From Sphingobium baderi (GTDB lineage Bacteria; Pseudomonadota; Alphaproteobacteria; Sphingomonadales; Sphingomonadaceae): a DNA stretch of 64,000 nucleotides. Below the pieces are notes generated by a model that made no database searches, was not told where the DNA came from, and worked only from the letters and a program-made list of their open reading frames with translations. Location: contig NZ_CP013264.1 of NCBI RefSeq assembly GCF_001456115.1, positions 1,162,001 to 1,226,000 of the forward strand. The letters run 5' to 3'. The translations under genes were made by a program, and so were the position numbers. Below, one piece after another: positions 17,846 to 25,030 of the stretch; position 1 is the stretch's first letter; each line of letters starts with the position of its first letter.

Positions 17846-20119
17846 TCAGCTCAGTTCCACGCCCTTGTCCGCTGCCCACTGGCTGAGGCTGCCGCGAATG
17901 TCGACGACGGCGCGTTCCAGCACGTTCCGCATGAACGCTTGCAATTCGCCGACATCGACGGATCGGATCATCGCTTTCACCGGACCAACGGACGCCGGGG
18001 TGATCGACAGACGCCGCACGCCAAGGCCGATCAGGGCCATGGCCTCCAGCGTGCGCCCGCCCATCTCACCACATACGCCGACGGGCACTTTATGCGCGTC
18101 GCAGGCGCGCACAACCCGGTCGAGGAAGCGGACGATGGCGATGCTGAGCCAGTCATAGCGTTCCGCCAGCCGAGGATGGGCCCGGTCCGCCGCGAACAGG
18201 AATTGCGTCAGGTCATTGGTGCCTATGGACAGGAAGTCGATGCGCGGCAGCAGCAGGTCCAGCACTTCGGCAAGCGCGGGAACCTCCAGCATCGCGCCGT
18301 AGCGAACGGCGATCGGCATCTTCTTGCGCTGCTTCACCAGCCATTCGCGCTGATGTTCGACCAGAATGCGGGCCTGTTCATATTCCCAGGGCTCCGACAC
18401 CATCGGGAACATGATGTGCAGCACCTTGCCAGCCGCCGCCTCCAGCAGGGCGCGGGCCTGCGCCTTCATCAGCCCATCGCGGTCCAGCGCCAGCCGCAGG
18501 GCGCGCCAGCCCATCGCCGGATTATCCTCCAACTCCTCATCGGCCCGCTGCATATAAGGCAGCGCCTTGTCCCCACCGATATCGACGGTGCGGAAGATGA
18601 CGGGGCGATCGCCCGCCGCGTCCAGCACATCCTTATAGAGCCGCTGCTGCTTTTCCCGCTGCGGCAGGGTGGAGGACACGAGAAACTGGAATTCCGTGCG
18701 GAACAGGCCGATGCCGTCCGCCCCCACCACATCGAGCGCCTGCGCGTCGTCGCGCAAGCCGGCATTGACCATCAATTCGATCCGCGCCCCGTCCTGCGTG
18801 ACGGAAGGCAGATCGCGCATGGCGGCAAATTCGGCGCGGCGTTTCTGCGTGATATGCAGCTTGTTCTCGAACCCCTCGTCCATGTCGGGCGTCGGGCGGA
18901 TGAGCAGCGCGTTGGCGGCCACGTCCATGAGCAACAGGTCGCCTTCGTTCACCTGATGCCGGATGTCGCGCACCCGGCCCAGCACCGGCACGCCCATGGC
19001 GCGCGCGACAATGGTGACATGGGCGGTCAGCGATCCTTCCTCCAGGATCACCCCTTTCAGCCGCCGCCGGTCATATTCCAGCAGTTCGGCCGGGCCGAGA
19101 TTGCGGGCGATCAGGATGGCGTCCTGCCGCAGGCCCAGTTGCGCCGCCGTGCCAAGCTGACCCGACACGATCCGCAACAGGCGGTTGGACAGGTCCTCCA
19201 GATCGTGCATCCGGTCCTGCAACAACGGATCGTCGATCTGGCGCATCCGCATCCGGGTGCGCTGCTGCACCCGCTCGATGGCGGCTTCGGCGGTCAGGCC
19301 GCTGTCGATCGCTTCGTTGATCCGGCGAACCCAGCCTTCGTCATAGGCGAACATCTTGTAGGTTTCGAGAACCTCCTGATGCTCGCCCTCCATGCCGAAA
19401 TCGATTGCCCCGGTCATGCGGTCGACCTGCTCGCGCATCTTCGCGAAGGCGGAAAGAAGGCGCTGGCGCTCGGCCTCCACATCTTCCGCGACGGTATGTT
19501 CGATATGGACGCGGGGCTGGTGGAATACCGCATGGCCGCGTGCCATGCCCATCACCAGTTGCAGGCCGTGCAGGACGACGGTGCCGGTTTCCTGCTCGCG
19601 CTGGTCGACGGGGCCATCATCAGCCAGTTCCGCATTGGCGATCAGTTCCGCCAGCACCATGGCGACGGTCTGAAGCGCCTCTATCTCCACCTCTTCATAC
19701 CGGCGCGGTTCGACATGCTGGACGCACAGCACGCCGATGGCGCGCTCACGCCGGACAATGGGCACGCCCGCGAAGCTGTGGAACAATTCTTCGCCGGTTT
19801 CGGGGCGATAGGCATAGTCGGGATGCGATGCCGCCTCATCCAGGTTCAGCGTTTCGACATTGGTGGCGATAAGGCCGACCAGTCCTTCCCCCATCGCCAT
19901 GCGGGTGACATGGACCGCGTCCTGCTTGAGGCCGCGCGTCGCGAAAAGTTCGAGCACGCCTTCGCGCACCAGATAGATGGAGCAAACTTCGCTCGACAGG
20001 GACTGGCCGATGATGTCGACCACCTTGTTCAGCTTGGCCTGTGCGCTCGAACGCGCTGCCATGACCTCTTGCAAACTGGTGAGGATCATGCGGGCGGCGG
20101 CGGCGGGCGTGCTGGACAT
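17846..20119 (-). CDS. ptsP: phosphoenolpyruvate--protein phosphotransferase PtsP (enzyme I-Ntr)
   Basis: First enzyme of the nitrogen-related PTS, passing phosphate from PEP to HPr. The 757-residue chain has an N-terminal GAF sensor (about 15-160) and the phosphohistidine domain with His367 in SLTAHVTIVARAMGVP. A PEP-binding barrel contains SIGTNDLTQF and VCGEMGG. In relatives the GAF domain senses glutamine. Its partners HPr, ManX and HprK are encoded at 4.5-6.6 kb. lysC, the frequent neighbour of ptsP in alphaproteobacteria, is 6 kb away here behind the accessory block. Confidence 0.95.
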   Translation of the reverse strand: MSSTPAAAARMILTSLQEVMAARSSAQAKLNKVVDIIGQSLSSEVCSIYLVREGVLELFATRGLKQDAVHVTRMAMGEGLVGLIATNVETLNLDEAASHPDYAYRPETGEELFHSFAGVPIVRRERAIGVLCVQHVEPRRYEEVEIEALQTVAMVLAELIANAELADDGPVDQREQETGTVVLHGLQLVMGMARGHAVFHQPRVHIEHTVAEDVEAERQRLLSAFAKMREQVDRMTGAIDFGMEGEHQEVLETYKMFAYDEGWVRRINEAIDSGLTAEAAIERVQQRTRMRMRQIDDPLLQDRMHDLEDLSNRLLRIVSGQLGTAAQLGLRQDAILIARNLGPAELLEYDRRRLKGVILEEGSLTAHVTIVARAMGVPVLGRVRDIRHQVNEGDLLLMDVAANALLIRPTPDMDEGFENKLHITQKRRAEFAAMRDLPSVTQDGARIELMVNAGLRDDAQALDVVGADGIGLFRTEFQFLVSSTLPQREKQQRLYKDVLDAAGDRPVIFRTVDIGGDKALPYMQRADEELEDNPAMGWRALRLALDRDGLMKAQARALLEAAAGKVLHIMFPMVSEPWEYEQARILVEHQREWLVKQRKKMPIAVRYGAMLEVPALAEVLDLLLPRIDFLSIGTNDLTQFLFAADRAHPRLAERYDWLSIAIVRFLDRVVRACDAHKVPVGVCGEMGGRTLEAMALIGLGVRRLSITPASVGPVKAMIRSVDVGELQAFMRNVLERAVVDIRGSLSQWAADKGVELS

Positions 20120-20210
20120 AAGCTATGCGCTATCAGATAGACAGGCCACGTCCAATGCGATTTCGTATTGAAACCGACAAAGCCGTTTTCGCCGCCGCCG
20201 CGCACTGTCG

Positions 20211-20678
20211 TCAGGCGCTCGCGGCGGAGGTTTCGCAAAGCGCCTTGAACTGATCCGCCATCTGGTCCCAGCCGGGATGGAAGCCCATTTCCAGATGTTT
20301 GTTGAGCGTTTCCGCGTCCCAGTGGCGCGCCGTCGCAGTGAAGCGCGTGCCTTCTCCCTCGTCGGCAAAGCTCCAGATCGCGGTCATGAAGGGGGTTTGC
20401 GGCACCCAGCCAACGGCATAGGCATCGGTGGTGACGATCCGCTCATGCGGCACGACTTCCAGGAATATGCCCTCCATCGGGCCGGTATCCTCGCCGTCCG
20501 GGCCATACATGCGGACGGCGCTGCGGCCGCCGGGGCGCAGATCTTCCTCCACCACCTCGGCGCGCCAGGGCTTGGGACAGAACCATTCGTCCTTGAGATC
20601 GACCCACACTTTCCAGGCAATTCCGCGCGGCGCATTCACATGCCGCGTCACTGAAAGCTCATGTTCCGCGCCGCTCAT
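20211..20678 (-). CDS. SRPBCC (AHSA1-like) domain protein
   Basis: A 155-residue START-fold protein related to Aha1 C-terminal/PF08327 proteins. It begins with ELSVTRHVNAPRGIAWKVWVD and contains GPMEGIFLEVVPHERIVTTD and a C-terminal WDQMADQFKAL, the usual closing helix. These proteins bind hydrophobic small molecules; the ligand is unknown. The ATG at 20678 overlaps the stop of the VOC gene (ATGA), so it is the last gene of the five-gene operon controlled from 22.9 kb. Confidence 0.88.
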   Translation of the reverse strand: MSGAEHELSVTRHVNAPRGIAWKVWVDLKDEWFCPKPWRAEVVEEDLRPGGRSAVRMYGPDGEDTGPMEGIFLEVVPHERIVTTDAYAVGWVPQTPFMTAIWSFADEGEGTRFTATARHWDAETLNKHLEMGFHPGWDQMADQFKALCETSAASA

Positions 20679-21166
20679 ACGGTTTCTCCCTTGAAAGCGG
20701 CTTTCAGCGCAGCGATGTCCAGCTTGCCCATGGTCATGAGCGCGCCCATCATGCGACCGACCGCCTGCGTGTCGTCGCTCTTTTGCAGGGCAAGTATCTC
20801 CTCCGGCACGATCTGCCAGGAAAGACCATATTTGTCCTTGAGCCAGCCGCATGGCCCCGGCTCCCCGCCGTCCGCCGTCAGCGCTTCATGCCAGCGGTCT
20901 ACTTCCGCCTGATCCTTGCAGGATACGGACAGCGAAACCGCTTCGTTGAAGCGGAAATGCGGCCCGCCGTTCAGCGCCTGATAGCTCTGGCCGAACACAG
21001 TGAACTCCGCCACCAGAACATCCCCTTCCTTGAAGGGGGAGGGTGATGATGTGCCGGGCGGATAATAGCTGATGCCGTCCACCGATCCGCCGAAAACGGA
21101 AACATAGAAGCGCGCGGCTTCCTCGGCCTGTCCGTCGAACCACAGGCATGGGGAAATCTTCGACAT
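20675..21166 (-). CDS. VOC family protein, PhnB-like
   Basis: A 163-residue single vicinal-oxygen-chelate domain of the PhnB / 3-dmu-9_3-mt type. The N-terminus reads SKISPCLWFDGQAEEAARFYVSVF, and the motifs GGPHFRFNEAVSLSV and GWLKDKYGLSWQIVP (about 107-121) are typical. Many family members are annotated as demethylubiquinone methyltransferases without evidence; no methyltransferase fold is present. A GGAGG site lies nine bases before the ATG. It is 15 bp after the two-domain VOC gene and overlaps the SRPBCC gene. Confidence 0.88.
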   Translation of the reverse strand: MSKISPCLWFDGQAEEAARFYVSVFGGSVDGISYYPPGTSSPSPFKEGDVLVAEFTVFGQSYQALNGGPHFRFNEAVSLSVSCKDQAEVDRWHEALTADGGEPGPCGWLKDKYGLSWQIVPEEILALQKSDDTQAVGRMMGALMTMGKLDIAALKAAFKGETV

Positions 21167-21181
21167 GATGATCCACCTCCC

Positions 21182-21973
21182 TCAGCTTGCGCGCGTGCCG
21201 ACCAGCGCGAACATCGCGCCCTGCGGGTCTGTCGCCTGGATGATCCACGCGCCGCCGGGCACCTCCATCGGGCCGTTGAGCAGGGTTCCGCCGCCCGCCT
21301 TCACCTTGTCCACTGCCTCGTCGATGTCGCCTACCACGAAGTAGAACAGCCAGAGCGGCTGCGGCATTTCCGCGGGCTTCTTCATCATGCCGCCGGACAT
21401 GTTGTTGAAATCCGTACCGCCGGACAGGGAAAAAAGCTGATAGCTGCCCATCTCGCCCATATCCATGGCGTCGCCCTTTCCCCATCCGAACTGGGATGTG
21501 TAGAAGGCAAGGTCCGCGTCGAAATCGCCGGAATAGAGTTCATGCCAGCCGACATGACCTTTTGCCATGGATGAGGAGGCATCCATCCCTTCAGGGCTGG
21601 AGCCTTTGAGCAGCAGGAAGGTCGCGCCGCCGGGATCGCCCATCACCGCAAAGCGTCCCACGCCCGGAATATCCTCCGGCGCGCGCTGCACCTTGGCGCC
21701 CGCTTCCGAAAGGCGCCTCGCATCGGCATCGACGTCCGCCGACCCGATATAGCCGCCCCACCAGGGACTCATGCCGCACGCCCCTGCTTCCGCCGGGATC
21801 GCCATGATCCCGCCCAGCGGCCCGGTGCTGCCCGAAATCACATGATAGCTGTGATCGCCGCCTTCGAATGCCTGCGCGCTCCACCCAACCACGTCGCCGT
21901 AAAAGGCAAGGGCTGCCTGCGGATCGCTGGTCATCAGTTCATACCAGAAGAATTGGCCAGTCAGATTGGTCAT
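21182..21973 (-). CDS. two-domain VOC (glyoxalase/bleomycin-resistance fold) protein
   Basis: A 263-residue tandem VOC protein. Domain 1 is about residues 3-125 (TGQFFWYELMTSDPQAALAF) and domain 2 about 135-260 (GHVGWHELYSGDFDADLAFY). Both repeats start with W-x-E-L-x-(S/T)-x-D, indicating internal duplication. Each ends in a metal/ligand-strand segment such as DPGGATFLLLKG and DPQGAMFALVG. It resembles the CFP-30B/27-kDa antigen group; substrate is unknown. AGGAGA precedes the ATG. Third gene of the cluster. Confidence 0.88.
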   Translation of the reverse strand: MTNLTGQFFWYELMTSDPQAALAFYGDVVGWSAQAFEGGDHSYHVISGSTGPLGGIMAIPAEAGACGMSPWWGGYIGSADVDADARRLSEAGAKVQRAPEDIPGVGRFAVMGDPGGATFLLLKGSSPEGMDASSSMAKGHVGWHELYSGDFDADLAFYTSQFGWGKGDAMDMGEMGSYQLFSLSGGTDFNNMSGGMMKKPAEMPQPLWLFYFVVGDIDEAVDKVKAGGGTLLNGPMEVPGGAWIIQATDPQGAMFALVGTRAS

Positions 21974-21997
21974 CGTCCGTCTCCTGATTGCGGGGCG

Positions 21998-22360
21998 TCA
22001 GGCGCGCTCGTCCAGCAGCACCGAAAAGCCGCCATAGACCATCCGGGCGCCCGAAAAGGGCATGTCCTGTCCCTCCTGTGGCTTCATGCGCTCATCGGCC
22101 ATCACTTTCGCCATGCCCGCGTCGCGAGCCTCCTTCGAAGGCCATTCGATCCAGGAAAAGACGACTTCCTCATTCTGCTCCGCAATGACGCAGGTTCGGA
22201 AATCGTTGATCTTCCCTTCCTTGATGTCATCGCCCCAGCATTCGACCACGCGGGTCGCGCCATGTTCGATGAAGATCGGCGCGGCATAGGCCGCCGCGTC
22301 CTTGTAGGCCTGCTTGTTCTCTTTTGGCACAGGCACCACGAAACCGTCCATATAGCTCAT
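21998..22360 (-). CDS. DUF1428 domain protein (YbaA-like)
   Basis: A 120-residue protein recognised as DUF1428 by YMDGFVVPVP at the N-terminus, FIEHGATRVVECWGDD in the middle and DMPFSGARMVYGGF near the C-terminus. The fold is a ferredoxin-like dimeric alpha/beta barrel. Function is unknown; YbaA of E. coli is the best-known homologue. AGGAGAG precedes the ATG. It lies 30 bp after the first VOC gene and 24 bp before the next, consistent with one transcript. Confidence 0.9.
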   Translation of the reverse strand: MSYMDGFVVPVPKENKQAYKDAAAYAAPIFIEHGATRVVECWGDDIKEGKINDFRTCVIAEQNEEVVFSWIEWPSKEARDAGMAKVMADERMKPQEGQDMPFSGARMVYGGFSVLLDERA

Positions 22361-22390
22361 CGTCTCTCTCCTAATTGCCCTGTTCGGGTC

Positions 22391-22837
22391 TCAGGCAGCC
22401 GCAGGCTCGCCCTGTCCGGTCGCCAGGGCGGCCTCCATATCCATCCACGTCACCTCCCAGATATGGCCGTCCAGATCCGCAAAATTGCGGCCATACATGA
22501 AACCATGATCTTGCTTTGGATTAGGCTCCGTTCCGCCCGCGGCAAGCGCCCTTTCCACAGTCGCATCGACATCCGGGCGGTTCGCTTCGCTGAGCGCCAG
22601 CAGCATCTGCGCGGTTTCATGGGCATCGGGAATTTTGCGCGGTGTAAAGCTGCTAAACCGCTCATGCGTCAGCAGCATGGCGTGGATCGTGTCGGAAAAG
22701 CTCATCATCTGCGCGTTATCATCGGCAAAATCATTGTTCCGGACCGCGCCGACCGCCTCATAAAAGGCTATCGAGGCGGAAAGATTCTTCACCGGCAGGT
22801 TCACGAATATCATCTTGGGAGCAGGGGCATTCGACAT
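22391..22837 (-). CDS. VOC family protein, first gene of the cluster
   Basis: A 148-residue single VOC domain (about 7-130): MIFVNLPVKNLSASIAFYEAV at the start and DLDGHIWEVTWMD at the end, where the E of WEV is a usual metal ligand position. The start at 22837 was chosen because GAGGAG lies at good spacing; the frame is open further upstream into the regulatory region but without family text. It is divergent from the HxlR regulator and closest to the palindromes at 22918-22958. Confidence 0.88.
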   Translation of the reverse strand: MSNAPAPKMIFVNLPVKNLSASIAFYEAVGAVRNNDFADDNAQMMSFSDTIHAMLLTHERFSSFTPRKIPDAHETAQMLLALSEANRPDVDATVERALAAGGTEPNPKQDHGFMYGRNFADLDGHIWEVTWMDMEAALATGQGEPAAA

Positions 22838-22917
22838 CACATATCTCCTCGGGATTATCTGGTCCGGCATCGCATCTGACCTGAACAGGCGAATCGCCGA
22901 CTTGAACTTTTTGCACT

Positions 22918-22958
22918 CATAACTTATGTTATGCAACAGACAAGTTATAAAATATAAC
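22918..22958. promoter_or_regulatory. paired palindromes, candidate HxlR operators
   Basis: Two perfect inverted repeats lie in the divergent promoter region: CATAACTTATGTTATG (22918-22933) and GTTATAAAATATAAC (22944-22958). Each is built from the half-site GTTAT/ATAAC. Their centres are about 25-26 bp apart, and the second ends 15 bp before the regulator's GTG. Autoregulation plus control of the VOC operon is inferred. Confidence 0.7.
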
Positions 22959-22973
22959 TATGGATTCTCAAAC

Positions 22974-23654
22974 GTGAAAAAACGAGCCTATCTGGACGGA
23001 TGCGCGGTTGCCCATGCGCTCGACATCATCGGAGATCGCTGGGCCATGCCGATCATGCGGGAATTGATGCTGGGACCGAAGCGCTTTACCGATCTGCGCG
23101 CCAGCCTGCCCGGAATCAGCGCCAATGTGCTGACGCAGCGGCTGGAGGAACTGGAAGCGGCCAGCATATTGATCCGCCGCCGCCTGCCCCCGCCCGCCGC
23201 CAGCCAGATCTATGAGTTGACCGATTGGGGCCGCGAGTCGGAAATCCTGTTTCAGGTGCTGGGCCGCTGGGCGTGCCGCTCTCCCACGATGCAGCCGGGT
23301 CAGCCGATGAGCAATGTGTCGGTGATCCTGTCGATGCGGACCATGATCGACCGCGGCCGGATCGGCGACATGGATGCCGCCATCGGTATGCGCTTCGGCG
23401 AGGAGGTGTTCCGCGCCACCTTGAAGAGCGGGGATTTCATCATCCATCGGGGCGAAACGGAGGATGCCGACGTCATCTTCTCCGGCGACCAGAATGCGCT
23501 CGTCGCGGTGGTTTACGGCGGTGCGCGGTTCGAGGATGTGGCGGACGTCCTGACGGTGGAGGGCGACAGGGAACTTGCCGAACGCTTCATCCGGCTGTTT
23601 CCCCTGCCACCCAAGGCCCCCTCGACCGTTACGCCGGAGACGACAGCTTCATGA
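22974..23654 (+). CDS. HxlR-type transcriptional regulator with SCP2-like C-terminal domain
   Basis: A 226-residue DNA-binding protein. The N-terminal winged helix (about 5-100) shows the HxlR pattern DIIGDRWAMPIMRELMLGPKR and NVLTQRLEELEAASI. Unlike ordinary HxlR proteins (about 110-130 residues) it continues with a domain of about 100 residues (115-215; GMRFGEEVF, DADVIFSGDQNALVAVVYGG) that looks like an SCP2 sterol-carrier fold and may bind the inducer. The GTG at 22974 is preferred. A five-codon ATG frame upstream (22960-22977) overlaps it. The 3' end overlaps gdx convergently by 26 bp. Confidence 0.88.
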   Translation: MKKRAYLDGCAVAHALDIIGDRWAMPIMRELMLGPKRFTDLRASLPGISANVLTQRLEELEAASILIRRRLPPPAASQIYELTDWGRESEILFQVLGRWACRSPTMQPGQPMSNVSVILSMRTMIDRGRIGDMDAAIGMRFGEEVFRATLKSGDFIIHRGETEDADVIFSGDQNALVAVVYGGARFEDVADVLTVEGDRELAERFIRLFPLPPKAPSTVTPETTAS

Positions 23655-23949
23655 GGAGGAGGCCGCCAAGGATCAGCGCGGCTGCGACCAGACGCATGGC
23701 CGACGCGGCTTCTCCCAGAACGGCGATGCCGACCAGAAACGCGCCGACCGCACCGATCCCGGTCCAGATCGTATAGGCCGTGCCGAGTGGCAGGCTTTTC
23801 ATCGATACGGACAGCAGGGCGAAACTGCCGATCATCGCGACCAGAGTGATGATGGTGGGCGTGAGGCGCGAAAAGCCCTGGGACTGCTTCATCGCAAAGG
23901 CCCAGACGATTTCCAGCAGACCGGCGGCGACCAAATATACCCAGGCCAT
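23629..23949 (-). CDS. gdx: SMR-family guanidinium exporter Gdx (SugE)
   Basis: A four-helix small multidrug-resistance protein of 106 residues. Glu13 in LLEIVWA is the proton/substrate-coupling residue. The SugE/Gdx subclass marks FSRLTPTIIT (26-35), MKSLPLGTAY (50-59) and WTGIGAVGAF are present, distinguishing it from EmrE-type pumps. Known Gdx proteins export guanidinium in exchange for protons. GGAGG lies six bases before the ATG, just downstream of hairpins resembling a guanidine-II riboswitch. Confidence 0.92.
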   Translation of the reverse strand: MAWVYLVAAGLLEIVWAFAMKQSQGFSRLTPTIITLVAMIGSFALLSVSMKSLPLGTAYTIWTGIGAVGAFLVGIAVLGEAASAMRLVAAALILGGLLLMKLSSPA

Positions 23950-23954
23950 AAAGG

Positions 23955-24010
23955 CCCTCCTTTCGCAAAGAGAGCCGGGCCGTCCCGGACTTATGCCCGC
24001 GTCAGGCGGG
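23955..24010 (-). promoter_or_regulatory. candidate guanidine-II (mini-ykkC) riboswitch leader of gdx
   Basis: On the minus strand the proximal hairpin is CCGGG-ACGG-CCCGG (23988 to 23975), a perfect stem capped by the ACGR tetraloop that defines guanidine-II. A second GC hairpin lies six bases upstream (24010 to 23995) with ACG at its tip (arms GCCTG and CGGGC). Its fourth loop base is not a purine, so it is degenerate. The GGAGG ribosome site follows the proximal hairpin, as in known examples. Confidence 0.55.
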
Positions 24011-24066
24011 GGAGGACGTGGCCTCGCTTGCCGCTCAGATAGGCCCGCCGCTCCGGATGGGCAAGG

Positions 24067-24897
24067 TCAGCGTTGTCCGGAAGGCAGGGTCGGCACGACG
24101 GGCACGGGCGATGCCGACGGCGCGGGTGGCGTCGCGATGCGAGGTGCCGGAGCCGCCACAGCGGGCAGGGTCGGCTTGAAACCCGGTGGCGGCGCTTCGC
24201 CCGGCGGCACCGGCGGAGGCGGCAGGGGAGTGGGCGACACGACCACCGTCACGCTCGCGCCAAAACGGGCCTGCCATTCCGCCAGTCGCCGCAGATAGTC
24301 GGCATAGGCTTCGTAAAAATCCTGGAACGGCTTTTCCAACGCCGCCAATGCCTCTGGCGCATAGGTCAGCAGCGAAGCGGAAGGCATGGACAGCATCTTC
24401 GCCCCGACTTCGACGGCTGCTTTGCAGAAGGTGGGTTGCACTGGCGGCAGCGAGAAGAAATTATAGACGACGGTGTTGAGCTGTTCGCGCCGGGCGATCC
24501 CGGTGCTGCCATATTCGAACTGGTAGTTGCGGTCGACAGCGGCGTTCGCCGCGCCCAATGCCGCTTTATGGACATGCAGCATCTGATTATATTGCATCCG
24601 CGCCAGATCGCCCGCCCCATGACAGGAAAGAGCCGCGACATTCAGCGCCATGCGAACATGCCACAAAGCCGTGTTGGAGGTGACGCCGCGATTGGGCGTC
24701 AGCCGCTTCCCGTCTGGCCCGACATCCGGCACGCTCATGCCAGCCACCGCGCCCATCGGCGGAACGGGCCTTATGGTTTCAATGACCGGAGGCGGGGTCA
24801 CGACCTCCTTCTTCGGGGTGGCACAGCCCGCGATCAGCGCGAGCGTCGTCAGGGACGCCACTGAACAGAAGCGACGAAATGCGGTACGCGGCGGCAC
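24067..24897 (-). CDS. putative lipoprotein, function unknown
   Basis: From the GTG at 24897 the protein has a classical lipoprotein signal (basic start, hydrophobic run, lipobox LIAGC with Cys25), then a Pro-rich linker. A conserved-looking helical domain follows (about 60-205) with ALSCHGAGDLARMQYNQML and FFSLPPVQPTFCKAAVEV, so it contains two further cysteines. The tail (about 210-276) is strongly Pro/Ala/Val-rich. AAAGGGGA precedes the GTG; an ATG 45 bp further up lacks a ribosome site. I do not recognise the family. It is upstream of gdx on the same strand. Confidence 0.75.
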   Translation of the reverse strand: MPPRTAFRRFCSVASLTTLALIAGCATPKKEVVTPPPVIETIRPVPPMGAVAGMSVPDVGPDGKRLTPNRGVTSNTALWHVRMALNVAALSCHGAGDLARMQYNQMLHVHKAALGAANAAVDRNYQFEYGSTGIARREQLNTVVYNFFSLPPVQPTFCKAAVEVGAKMLSMPSASLLTYAPEALAALEKPFQDFYEAYADYLRRLAEWQARFGASVTVVVSPTPLPPPPVPPGEAPPPGFKPTLPAVAAPAPRIATPPAPSASPVPVVPTLPSGQR

Positions 24898-25030
24898 CCG
24901 TATCCCCTTTTTCCCTATATTATCCAGACAGCAGAAACTCATGGCAAATGCTGGAGTTCCTGACGACTGCGCCGGACTCGCTTCGTCCAGAAAGGGATTC
25001 GGTTCGTCCCGTTTGGATTGGCAGGCGGTG

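Noticed and set aside
17801..20140. 779-codon plus-strand open frame
   Set aside because: Antisense shadow of ptsP with His/Gln/Arg-rich text; no family resemblance and no ribosome site.
20120..20210. Possible attachment site or terminator between ptsP and the SRPBCC gene
   Set aside because: Only the short palindrome CTATCAGATAG is present; there is no direct repeat at the far end of the accessory block and no integrase.
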